Part shown: positions 1-9,656 of the stretch, piece after piece
Layout: each line of letters begins with the position of its first letter
Position numbering within the stretch: position 1 is the stretch's first letter
From: Centrapalus pauciflorus
Taxonomy: Eukaryota > Streptophyta > Magnoliopsida > Asterales > Asteraceae
Reading direction: 5' to 3'
Length of the DNA: 64,000 bases
Assembly (NCBI GenBank): GCA_020465985.1
Contig: JAANYP010009696.1
Span: forward strand, 1-64,000
The notes under the pieces: generated by a model
Database searches by the model: none
The model's input: the letters and a program-made list of their open reading frames with translations, nothing else
Told to the model about the DNA's origin: nothing
Made by a program: the position numbers and the translations under genes

Positions 1-982
1 TTTCCTTGTTTTTTCGGGTTTCTTCTGTTTTAGAATGGTCATATTCAAAATACATTCTCATTCTCTACTGATTTTAAATCATTTCGTTCCATCTATTTTG
101 TTAAAATCATCACGAATCGGACCTTATAGTTTGAAAATATGGGTTGTTTAAGTGGGTTTTTTCACGTGTTCATGCTATTTTTAAGTGTTTTTTAGGTTGT
201 TTTAAATCACCAAAAGTGTTTAAAATAGTTTATAAATCATTTAGAACTGTTTTCAGGCTTTAAAACTGATAAAAATCGAATTCTGCTCATTCTGCCTTAG
301 AAATCGTAAAAAACCTGCTGTATTTCGGACTACTACTGTAGCATTTCGGACCACCTAGGCACCAAATTCGGACCTCACATCATTCTAATTCGGACCTCAT
401 TTCGTTCCAATTCGGACTATACCTAGGTGAATTTCGGACCCCCCATAAGCCTATTTCGGACCACACTTAGGTCCCATCCGAACTTCGGACCATCCGAAGT
501 TCAAGTCAGGCTTTCCATTTTTCACTGTTGGGACTTGTTCTTAAATTTTTTCAATTTCGGTCCACTCATTTCGGTCCATCCGAATTCGGCCTTCCACTGT
601 ACATCCGAATTCGGTTCATCCGAATTCGGTCCATTAGGTCCATCCGAAATTAGGTTCAACCGAACTTGGTCCCCAACCGTAGTACTGTTCATCCGAATTC
701 GGACCTCTTCCGAACTTGAACCTCATCCGAACCATAGCCATCCGAATTCCTGTTCATAGATCCGAAATCTAGCCATTCGAAATCTCCCATTCGAAATCAA
801 CCCATCCGAATTCGGTTCCCCAATCCGAAATCAAGCCATCCGAATTCGGTTCCCTCATCTGAAACACTGTTCATCCGAATTCAACCATCCGAATTCAGAA
901 CCTTCTGTTTTCAGTCCAACCCATCCGTGTTCAGTTTCCACCTCTAAGATCTTCATATTCTTAATCAGCAACCATAATCATA
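1..982 (+). promoter_or_regulatory. E1 gag leader with TTCGG motif array
   Basis: No credible coding region precedes the gag ATG at 983. From about 320 to 930 the sequence is crowded with TTCGGACC, CCGAATTCGG and CCGAAATC variants (about 16 TTCGG cores plus complements). Bases 1-300 are T-rich and look intronic. A 3' splice-like site, TTCTTAATCAG, ends at about 967, 15 bases before the ATG, so the gag messenger may have a spliced leader. The small ORF at 427-759 is made of the repeat and is not credible. Confidence 0.6.
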
Positions 983-3088
983 ATGTCTCGCGAAGCTCTA
1001 GTACTCGGATCTGAGAACAGAACACCAGTTCTCTATCCCGATGAGTACGAACAATGGAAATCCCGGTTCCTTAAGTTCGTTGGAATGCAACCTCTCGGGA
1101 ACTTGATGCTTCAGTCTATATCCGAAGGACCCGTCATCTACTATCGAGAGATAGCCACCAGACCTGAGGCTGACCCCCTTGTCCAAGCCTCTAAAGTTGA
1201 AAGAGACCCGGCAAATGACGCCGAGAGAGATCGACAGCACGCTGACAAGAGGGCAGAATATCTGATTTATCAAGCCCTCCCCACTGATATTCTGGTCGGT
1301 GTAGACAGTAAAATGTCTGCAAAAGAAATGTGGGACGAGCTAGAAGTCCAAATGCTGGGGGCAGATCTAGATGATCGTGCCAAAATAGAGGAGGCAAAGG
1401 CAAAGTTTACGGAATTCCGCGCCAAAGACGGGGAATCTCTGCAAGCCACATTCACCAGGTTCTGTGCAGTCCTTAACGAATTGAATAAACTGCACATCAA
1501 GAAGGATAGGGATGATATCAACATCCAATTCTTTGCCGCCTTAGCCCCCGAGTGGCAGCTTGCATGTCGGGCAACAAAAAGAGTCCTGAACATTCCTGAG
1601 GTCTCCATTAATGTCGTCTTCAAGGAGCTGAAAAAGTATCAAGGGGATGTAGATCAACAGAACCTGATGGCAAATCAATTGGCCTCTCTGCTGCTATCAG
1701 CCAACACAGGGTTGAAACCGAATGATTCTCTAGCCTTGATCACTAACACGCAGATTCCGACACCATCTTTTGCTCCTGGTTCTTCATCTTCTCAGTACAG
1801 GTATGCTTCTCCTCCGCGTGAGGTCTATGATGAGGAGGAAGCCTCGATACAAGAACAGATAGCCTTGTGGACCAACCATCTCCAACAGCGACGGTTCTCC
1901 AACAAGACTAACAACCAACTCCGTTATGACACCGGTCCACGGAGGTACTTAGATGAAAGGAGGGATGACCGCCGCGATGACTATCGCAGGGATGACTACC
2001 GAAGGGATGACAGGAATGATCGCCGATATGACGATAGACGCGACTATCAAGATGATCGCCGTTATGAAAGGCGAGATGATAGGCGTGATGATCGCAGGGA
2101 TGAAAGGCGGGACGATCGAAGGGATGATCGTCGAGATGACCGCAGGGAAGAGCGAAGAGAGCCCGAAAAACGGGAAAGGAGGCGCGATGACAGCCGCGAG
2201 CATCGCCGGGCCGACAAGAGGCCGGCGGAAAGGAGAGAGGACAGGCCAAGAGCTGATGAGCCAAAAGCTGCGGATGAACGTCTCTGCTACAAATGTGGCA
2301 AACCGGGCCACTTTGCTAGGGAATGCAAGAACAACTTCGATAGAGACGTCGCGTACTACGAGAGAAAGCTCGAGGCAGCAAAGAAGAGAACGGATGCATT
2401 AGCCCTCGTCGCCCAGGAAGACTACTGGGATGCTGAAGATTCTGAAGACGAGGATGACAAGGGCAAGAATTGCTACATGGTAGATCGTATGGGGTTGGAG
2501 ACATGTGCTGATGTCACTGCTGACAATTCAGATCATGCTGCTGAGGGGGAGACAATGAAAAATCCACCAGCATGTCTGATGGCTACAACCAACGATCCCG
2601 AATGCTCCACATCCGGTTCTGAGTCCAATGAGGTATATTCCTATTACATTCCTGCACATGTAAATAAATTATTTGTAGATAATGAATGTACACTGCACAC
2701 ACAAATACTTGATCTTCAAGATAGAATAAATGCTGAAACTGCAAGGTGTGTACAGGCTGAACATCAAGCTCATCTTCTGAAAGAATCATCTGAATTATAT
2801 CATTCAAAGTGGTTAACTAATCATAATGTTATAAAACAGATGTTAATAGAAAAAGTATATGTTCAGGATAGGAATATATACCTTGAATCTTGCATGGAAA
2901 CGCTTTCAAAAGATAAACTCTCTTTAAAAGAAGAAATTTCTGTTCTCACAAAACAATTAGATGCGGTAAATATGGAAAATATAGACAGTTTAGAAAAATA
3001 CAAAATGATTGAAGAAGAAAGGATAAGTTTGTACTCAAGAATAAAGACCCTTGACGATGCATTTTTGAAAAGGGGTCAAACAGAATAA
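983..3088 (+). CDS. E1 Gag: capsid-like region, RD-rich tract, zinc knuckle, coiled coil
   Basis: This ORF encodes the structural and nucleocapsid part of a Copia polyprotein. Residues about 20-230 resemble the Copia gag (UBN2-type) domain, with a W-rich start (EQWKSRFLKF) and the region YLIYQALP to NELNKL. Residues about 325-395 form a strikingly repetitive Arg-Asp tract (DDRRDDRRDD style) encoded by a degenerate GATGACCGC repeat. A CCHC zinc knuckle follows at C435, C438, H443, C448 (CYKCGKPGHFARECKN), then an acidic segment and a coiled coil. It stops at TAA 3086-3088, but the same frame stays open to 4468, so the stop may be a mutation or a recoding site. Long antisense ORFs over the repeat are shadows. 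Confidence 0.9.
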   Translation: MSREALVLGSENRTPVLYPDEYEQWKSRFLKFVGMQPLGNLMLQSISEGPVIYYREIATRPEADPLVQASKVERDPANDAERDRQHADKRAEYLIYQALPTDILVGVDSKMSAKEMWDELEVQMLGADLDDRAKIEEAKAKFTEFRAKDGESLQATFTRFCAVLNELNKLHIKKDRDDINIQFFAALAPEWQLACRATKRVLNIPEVSINVVFKELKKYQGDVDQQNLMANQLASLLLSANTGLKPNDSLALITNTQIPTPSFAPGSSSSQYRYASPPREVYDEEEASIQEQIALWTNHLQQRRFSNKTNNQLRYDTGPRRYLDERRDDRRDDYRRDDYRRDDRNDRRYDDRRDYQDDRRYERRDDRRDDRRDERRDDRRDDRRDDRREERREPEKRERRRDDSREHRRADKRPAERREDRPRADEPKAADERLCYKCGKPGHFARECKNNFDRDVAYYERKLEAAKKRTDALALVAQEDYWDAEDSEDEDDKGKNCYMVDRMGLETCADVTADNSDHAAEGETMKNPPACLMATTNDPECSTSGSESNEVYSYYIPAHVNKLFVDNECTLHTQILDLQDRINAETARCVQAEHQAHLLKESSELYHSKWLTNHNVIKQMLIEKVYVQDRNIYLESCMETLSKDKLSLKEEISVLTKQLDAVNMENIDSLEKYKMIEEERISLYSRIKTLDDAFLKRGQTE

Positions 3089-4468
3089 ACTATCCATTTA
3101 AATCAGCCCAAAGAAACTAGGTTTTACCATTCTAAACAAGGAATTGGTTTTAAAAATCCTAAATATTTGGAAAAAGCACAAAATGTTTTACCTGTATTTT
3201 ATGACATTAATTATATGGGAGCCGGTCTTAAATCTTTCTTTTTTGAGTCATCAAAAGAAGTTTTAAACCAAGAAAATGAGAAACGTGTTGCGCGTAAAGA
3301 TAAAGAAATTTCTTTTCAATATGAAGAACTTAACGAGAGTTATTCTTCTAGAGTACCCACTTTAGAGGAAGATCTCTCGTCAACTTATTCAGAAGCTGAA
3401 TTGAAAACTGAAACTGTAAAATCAACTCCTCAACTTTATATTCCTGCAAAAGTTCTTCAACAACAAATCATTGTTTTAGAAAAGGAATTGAAGTCGTCTC
3501 CAGAGAAAGCACTTGATCTTCAAGATGCTCTTCTTAAGAGAGAAGAAGAATCGGTAAATCAATCTTTTCAACAAACTGTGGAAGTCACTGTCTACAGAGA
3601 AAATTTTGAAATGGTTTCACAACAATTGAAAGATCTTTCAAAAGAACAAACACTTTCTCATTCCATAAAAATTCCATGTGTGTCGTCTGATAAAGGTAAG
3701 GCTAAAGCTGAATCTTCTTCTTTCATTGTCAAAGGTGAGTGCTCAAAAGTTTTCAAAAGTGAGGTTCCTCAAAAGACTCAGATTAAATCCAAGTCTTTTA
3801 AGAAACCCACTCACCACCAAAAAGAAAAGTCTGTCAAGTCTAAATCTTCCATGCTTACTTACTCTAATCGTTTTGTTCCTACAGATCATGTAAGGAGAGT
3901 CCCAAAAACCACCATGCAGGATTTTACAAGTTTTTTTGTGAAGAAGGCTTTAATGCCAAGTGAATTTGTTACTAGAGATAGGATGTCTGTAATCTCTAAA
4001 TACAATTTATGTAACAATGTGTGTGACAATGTCTGTAATGATGTACCGAATTCTACTGTTCCGTTAAAGTACTCTTTCAAGGATTTGTTTAATCTATGTC
4101 CAACTAAATATAGACGACAGGTTCCTGAAATGAATGCTTTCGTGCCTTATCCTGTAAAACGTATTCGGAAAAAGAAAACTAAAAATAGTGCATCATCGGC
4201 CACAAACAAAGTTGAGAATTGTCTGTTGCCAAGGCCCAAAACCAAAGCAATGGTAAAAAAGGTCTCAAAAAGACAAAAACCGAAGGCAATTTCAGCGCCT
4301 AAGGTTCCAAAACCCAATAAATCCAATCTTCAATGGATTCCAAAGGGTTGTGCATTCGGACCACACACAAGTGCTAATTGGGATTCTAAAACTGTACACG
4401 TGCCATATAAATCTGGAAACCCTAACAAAAAGGGACCCATATTGAGGTGGGTACCCAAGGTTGTGTGA
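3089..4468 (+). CDS. E1 spacer domain: coiled coil and basic WVPK tail, in frame with gag
   Basis: The frame of gag continues open after one TAA codon. The product is Lys/Glu/Ser-rich with heptad-like stretches in its first half. It becomes strongly basic (KPKSK and RKKKTKN-type runs) and ends with the motifs LQWIPK and LRWVPK. The same tail motif closes the E3 ORF, and related spacers lie between nucleocapsid and protease in E2. The function is unknown; nucleic-acid binding or assembly is plausible from charge and coiled coil only. It ends at TGA 4466-4468, seven bases after a GT that could be an intron donor. Confidence 0.75.
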   Translation, partial: TIHLNQPKETRFYHSKQGIGFKNPKYLEKAQNVLPVFYDINYMGAGLKSFFFESSKEVLNQENEKRVARKDKEISFQYEELNESYSSRVPTLEEDLSSTYSEAELKTETVKSTPQLYIPAKVLQQQIIVLEKELKSSPEKALDLQDALLKREEESVNQSFQQTVEVTVYRENFEMVSQQLKDLSKEQTLSHSIKIPCVSSDKGKAKAESSSFIVKGECSKVFKSEVPQKTQIKSKSFKKPTHHQKEKSVKSKSSMLTYSNRFVPTDHVRRVPKTTMQDFTSFFVKKALMPSEFVTRDRMSVISKYNLCNNVCDNVCNDVPNSTVPLKYSFKDLFNLCPTKYRRQVPEMNAFVPYPVKRIRKKKTKNSASSATNKVENCLLPRPKTKAMVKKVSKRQKPKAISAPKVPKPNKSNLQWIPKGCAFGPHTSANWDSKTVHVPYKSGNPNKKGPILRWVPKVV

Positions 4469-4738
4469 TCTTAATGCAGATGGTTCTTGGTTACTTCCGA
4501 TCAAGACCCGTGCTTCAAAGAAATGGCTTCTAGTTACCTTAGACTAGGACCCGTTCTTTTGCTTGTCGGTTGTGCTTAAACCGACACGTTTGGCTTCTGT
4601 GCACACAGCCCAGGACCCGGTCTTAACTCATCATGTTTTCTGAACATCTCGGTTCAGAACACGGTTTGATTGTGAATTAAAAATGGATGTGTTTGAATGC
4701 ATATAGTTTTTCATTATATGAATTTATGTGTTTTTCAG
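4460..4738 (+). other. E1 gag-protease junction: candidate 279 bp intron with hairpin array
   Basis: The last WVPK codon ends CCCAAG before GTTGTG (donor-like), and TTTTTCAG precedes GCTAAGTCC at 4739 (acceptor-like). Removing 4460-4738 keeps the reading frame, skips the TGA at 4466 and joins the WVPK tail to the protease. Inside are hairpins at 4482-4509, 4525-4552, 4564-4586, about 4592-4618 and 4639-4658. The first two share the plan GG-stem, loop like TACTTCCG or TACCTTAG, stem-ACCC, and are separated by linkers with CCCGTGCTTC-like sequence. The same hairpin family occurs in E3 at 12309-12524. Confidence 0.6.
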
Positions 4739-5410
4739 GCTAAGTCCATTTGGTATATGGATTCGGGTTGCTCCAAGCACATGATTGGAAGAAGAGAATT
4801 GCTGTCCAACGTTGTTGAACAGTATTGCGGAACTGTGAAATTCGGGAACAACCATCAGGCTCACATCAAAGGATACGGGGACTTAGTTCTAAATAATCTG
4901 GTCATCAAGGACGTTGACTATGTTGAGGGGTTATCTCATAATCTTTTTAGCATAGGACAGCTCTGCGACAAAGGACTAGAAGTAACGTTTAGGGCTAAGA
5001 ACTGCAGTGTTAAGAGCGTGGATGGAAAAGAAATCTTAACTGGGTCCCGAAACTCTAACCTTTACACCATTGACGTAGCTAAGCTAATAGTGAAGGATAA
5101 CATTTGCCTACTATCAAAAGCCTCGTCAAAAGACTCTTGGTTGTGGCATCGAAGATTATCCCATTTGAATTTTGATAATATCAACAAGCTGGCTGCAAAA
5201 CAATTGGTCAAAGGACTTCCTGAATTGCGCTATGAAAAGGACCATCTGTGTGGAGCGTGTGAGAAAGGAAGAATGAAACGATCATCTCACAAACCAAAGC
5301 CTAAACCATCAACAAAAAGAGTATTGGAGTTACTTCATATGGATTTATGCGGACCGATGAGAACTCAAAGCTGTCTCGTCCAAGGACGAGACAGCTCAAG
5401 AAATCATTGA
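4739..5410 (+). pseudogene. E1 aspartic protease and integrase N-terminus
   Basis: The retropepsin active-site motif is WYMDSGCSKHM at the start. It is followed by the usual Copia protease core (FGNNHQAHIKGYGD) and the GAG-pre-integrase zinc region (LWHRRLSHLNF with H..H, then LCGACEKGR with C..C). The integrase core begins with LLHMDLCGP, which holds the first catalytic Asp. The frame is then lost at a deletion with a perfect inverted repeat (5369-5396), so the strand between the first and second catalytic Asp is missing. The frame switches to that of 5496-6488. Confidence 0.85.
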
Positions 5411-5495
5411 TTTTATCAAGAGTGTCGAGACCCAACAGCAGCTGTCAGTACAATCAATCAGATCAGATAACGGCACGGAATTCAAGAACTCAGTA

Positions 5496-6488
5496 GTGGA
5501 GGGCTTCCTTCGATCCAAAGGTGTTCATCATCAATACTCTGCTGCTCGAACACCTCAACAAAATGGGGTCGTAGAAAGGCGTAACCGTACGCTAGTGGAA
5601 GCCGCTCGTACGATGCTCACATACTCAAAGCTACCTCCGTTCTTGTGGGCCGAAGCCGTATCAACAGCATGCTATACACAAAATCGCTCCATCATCCATA
5701 AGCGCTTTAACAAAACTCCTTACCAACTCTTTTTGAATAAAGTACCATTCATCAAGTACTTACGTGTATTTGGTTGCAGGTGCTATGTGCTGAATGACAA
5801 AGTCAACCTCGGGAAATTTAACGAAAAAGCGGATGAAGCGATCTTCATTGGATACTCATCCAACTCGAAGGCATATCGCGCGTTCAATACCCGAACCAGA
5901 ACAGTCAATGAAAGTGTGCACGTCACATTTGATAAGTTGGCTGAACTGGCACCCGAAGTTGATCAATCAGGACCACGCATTACTCAAATGCCTGGAGACT
6001 CTTCAAATAACCCCATTTCTTTTTCTTCTTCTGATTTGGTTAATGTGTTTGATCCTTTTTATGTTGAATTTTTCGGTCCTAACGCTAGTGTGTCTAATGT
6101 TGTCAATAATGTAGGTGATCCTTCCAGTTCAACTGCGCCACAAAGTTTCTCCGCTCCATCTTCTTCAACGTACCCTCATCCATCCACGTCATCCACCGAC
6201 ACATCCGCAGTTGAATCTACTCCTATAATACCCTCACATATAATACCAACAATTCTTCCTTCACCTGAACACTCGGGAATCGAACCTGAACCAGTGGTAC
6301 CTTCATTTGAAACCATTGACCATGAATCCTCATCCATCCCCACATTAACCACAGAGGTTCCATCCCGAGCATCCCTTCCACACGAGATCAAATGGACCCG
6401 AAGTCACCCAACAGAGCAAATCATTGGTGACGTATCAACAGGAGTCCAAACTCGTAGGGCAACTGCTAATGAATGCCTCTTCGCATAA
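5496..6488 (+). pseudogene. E1 integrase core, C-terminal part, and linker
   Basis: The frame already carries SIRSDNGTEFKN just before 5496 (second catalytic Asp). Inside it PQQNGVVERRNRT holds the catalytic Glu, followed by the conserved LPPFLWAEAV and VFGCRCYVLN segments. A Ser/Pro-rich low-complexity linker of about 150 residues precedes RT, as usual in Copia. The ORF ends with TAA at 6486-6488. The next ORF starts four bases later in the same frame, so this is a single in-frame stop in the integrase-RT polyprotein. Confidence 0.85.
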
Positions 6489-6491
6489 TTC

Positions 6492-8035
6492 TTGAGTATG
6501 ATAGAGCCCGATCGTGTGGATGAAGCCCTGACAGATCCAGATTGGATAGTTGCAATGCAAGAGGAACTCAACCAGTTTGAACAGCTACGAGTATGGCGGT
6601 TAGTTCCCAAGCCAAAAGACCGTACAGTCATCGGAACGAAGTGGATCTTTAAGAACAAACGAGATGAAAACGGCATTGTGATAAGGAATAAAGCAAGACT
6701 TGTTGCCAAAGGCTACCAACAACAAGAAGGGATAGATTATGACGAGACATTCGCTCCTGTTGCACGGATCGAAGCAATCAGAATCTTCTTGGCGTACGCG
6801 GCACACAAAGACTTCAAAGTGTACCAAATGGACGTCAAGACTGCCTTTCTAAACGGTGAACTTAACGAGGAAGTGTATGTTGAACAACCACAAGGCTTTG
6901 TTGATGCACATAAACCTGACCATGTTTATGTGCTAGATAAGGCCCTCTATGGTTTAAAACAAGCACCTCGAGCATGGTATGATAGTCTTTCAAATTTCCT
7001 TATTTCTGCCGGTTTCTATAAAGGTGTGGTGGACACAACTCTGTTCACAAAAAGGGAAGGCACACATATAATGCTAGTACAAATTTATGTCGACGATATT
7101 ATATTTGGATCTACTGACAGTAATTTTTGTAAGGACTTTTCAGCCCTAATGGAGTCCAGGTTTGAGATGAGTATGATGGGGGAAATGAATTTTTTCCTCG
7201 GATTACAAGTCAAACAACTTGAAGATGGGATTTTTGTGAACCAGTCGAAATATACTCTTGACATTCTCAAGAAGTATAAGTTAGACTCTTGCACGAGTAT
7301 CGCAACTCCCATGGCCTCCAACTGTAAGTTAGACACCGATCCTTCCGGGAAAAGTGTCGATAATACAACTTACAGAGGGATGATAGGATCCTTACTATAC
7401 TTGACTGCCAGTAGGCCGGATATAGTGTTTTCAACATGTCTTTGTGCTAGATTTCAGGCCGACCCAAAAGAATCACACCTAACTGCGGTAAAACGCATTT
7501 TTCGTTATCTTAAGGGTACACCCAAACTTGGTCTATGGTATCCAAAGGGAACCGATTTCGATCTTACCGCGTTTTCAGATGCTGATTTTGCAGGTTGTAG
7601 AGTGGACAGAAAAAGCACGTCGGGAGGAATACAGTTTTTAGGAGATAGACCGGTGAGTTGGTCTTCCAAAAAGCAGAATTGTGTTTCCACATCTACAGCT
7701 GAGGCTGAGTATGTAGCAGCTGCAAGCTGTTGCTCTCAAGTGCTGTGGATGAGAACACAATTACGCGATTATGGTTCTCACTCACCAATATCCCTATTTA
7801 CTGTGATTCTCGAAGTGCAATTGCCATCTCTTGCAATCCCGAGCAGCACTCTCGAACAAAACACATAGATATCAGGTATCATTTTATTAAAGATCACGTA
7901 GAAAAGGGAACCATTGAGTTGTATTTTGTTGGCACGGAATACCAACTTGCGGATATATTTACTAAAGCTTTAGACGAACCTCGTTTTCAGTTTTTAGTAT
8001 CTCATATCGGCATGTTGAATCCACCTTCCAATTAA
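6492..8035 (+). pseudogene. E1 reverse transcriptase-RNase H
   Basis: RT begins with the Copia signature W-x-LVPKP, KWIFKNK and KARLVAKGY. It continues through [15 protein letters not shown] to the catalytic YVDD at residues 199-202, then YLTASRPDI. RNase H follows with [15 protein letters not shown] and [11 protein letters not shown] frameshift near 7780-7800 moves the end into another frame (7730-8035), which supplies [20 protein letters not shown] and LADIFTKAL up to TAA at 8033-8035. The protein is otherwise complete, so loss of function is probably recent on the scale of this element. Confidence 0.9.
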
Positions 8036-8325
8036 ATATCAGATATTGTCTTAAATAATTCTATCTCAATCTATCATGATTGGGATTCCTTTATTTTAGA
8101 AAATATCTGTTATTTAAATTTAAGGATTGTGTCACAAAATTGTAACTCAATATTTCCTTATCTGTGTATATTTTTAATAATTAATGATCCTGACAAATGG
8201 CTGTGTGAATTGTTCATCACGGAGTGGGATGTAAACAATATCCAGGTTTGTCTGTGTTTGTAAGGCTAAAAGGGTTGTCGCGTTTCAAATCTGAAAAAGA
8301 AAAGGAAAAAGGACCGGTATTTATT
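8036..8325 (+). other. E1 post-pol noncoding spacer
   Basis: This is AT-rich sequence between the RNase H stop and the internal purine tract. I see no ORF of note and no LTR boundary. Confidence 0.5.
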
Positions 8326-8338
8326 TGAGGGGGAGTAG
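8326..8338 (+). promoter_or_regulatory. E1 internal polypurine-tract-like site
   Basis: GAGGGGGAGTAGAG has the form of a Copia plus-strand primer tract, but no TG...CA LTR begins after it. The real 3' tract is at 26103-26115. E2 has a similar internal tract after its pol remnant (18547-18555), so a PPT-like site between pol and the accessory ORF is a shared feature. Confidence 0.55.
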
Positions 8339-8339
8339 A

Positions 8340-9650
8340 GTTAGGATTTTAAATTTTATAATTCTGTATTTCTCTTTATTACTTTTGAAGTTAAATTTTA
8401 TATTTTAGGTTGGTCTTAATTTTTAATTTAATTCTAAGTTTTAATAGGTCAAATTCCAAAAAGATTTTAATTTTCAAATTTATCAAAAAGCCAAAAAGAT
8501 TTTTGTTTACGTCATTTTATTTTAATTTCAAAACTAAAAGAAAATACCAAAAACATTTCATTTTGTTGTTTCAAAGAAAAACTCAAAAAGATGTCATAAA
8601 TTGGGCTAAATTTTTTTTTGTTGTTTCAAATTTCTTAGGCAAGGCCCAAAATTCTTTATTTTTATTGTGGGTGTGTGTTGAAATGCCCGGCGGCCCAATT
8701 CCTTTTTGGGGCGCGGATCCCTCTGACCCGGTACCCGACCCGCGCGGACTTATATAGGGGTGGTCAAACGGTCAAAGGCTTCACTTCCAAGCTTTCTTTT
8801 CTTTCTTCTTCCTTCTCGTCGTACACCACCGCCGAAACCACCATTATCATCCTTCGAAGCTTTTCGATCTTCATCTTCTTCGGTTTTTCTTGCATTTTCC
8901 TACTTTGGCATCATCAGGTAACCTTCTTTTCACCTTATTTAAGTGTTTAACTTCCTAGTTTACTTGTTTGATTTTCAAAAATTTTATAGTTTTTATTTTC
9001 AGTTTTTATACATTTTAGGTACTGAAATGTGTTATTTTTCTTTAGTTGTAGTTAGATAAAATGTTCAGTAACTTGTTTTAGACTAGAATCTGCAATTTCA
9101 TGCATTTTTGTTAACATTTAAACTGTTCACGTTTATTTTTGCATGAACACTAACTGCACTCATGCAGTTTCGGATGTCCGAATTCGGACCACCACCCGAA
9201 TTCGGATGTCCGACTTAGACTAACTTCAAAATTTTCAAAAGTACAAACACCAATTTCGGACCACTGTTGCTCCGAATTCGGATGATACCCGGATTCGGTT
9301 CCCATCCGAATTCCAGGTACCATGCGAAATCAGGACCTACCATATCATTGCATGCATTTACATAAGGCATCATCCGAATTCGGATCATGATCCATGACCC
9401 ATCCGAATTCGGACCACTTTCATCCATTCCATGCCTCACACTTCGAACCATGATTCGAATTCGGTCCCCATTTTCACCTCATCCGAATTCGGTCCCCCAC
9501 ACCTCATTTATGCATCATCCGATTTCGGACGGAACCGAATTCGATGACACTGTTCATCCGAATTCGGACCATCCGAAATCCATCACTTAGGATTTTTTTT
9601 TATTTTTCATCTTTCCACTTCTGCATTTTCATATAAATTCAAAAATCACA
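8340..9650 (+). promoter_or_regulatory. E1 internal promoter-like leader of the accessory ORF with TTCGG array
   Basis: A GC-rich stretch (8690-8745) leads into TTATATAGGGG at about 8749, which looks like a TATA box. A pyrimidine-rich untranslated leader follows, then a donor-like CATCAG/GTAACC at about 8919. From about 9165 to 9590 CCGAATTCGG-type motifs recur (about 12 TTCGG cores), as in the gag leader. E2 is inserted after 9656. The matching acceptor, CTTTGCAG just before the accessory ATG, is at 22660. The small ORFs here are not convincing proteins. Promoter activity is an inference from layout. Confidence 0.55.
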
Positions 9651-9656
9651 AAAATA

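Noticed and set aside
1908..2311. Long antisense ORFs over the E1 gag repeat
   Set aside because: They are shadows of the RD-encoding repeat and have low-complexity products.
1..9650. The leader at 1-960 and the region 8340-9650 as the two LTRs of E1
   Set aside because: They share motif type (TTCGG) but do not align end to end. No TG...CA ends or primer site lie between 1 and 983, and the accessory ORF with its own tract and LTR lies beyond E2.
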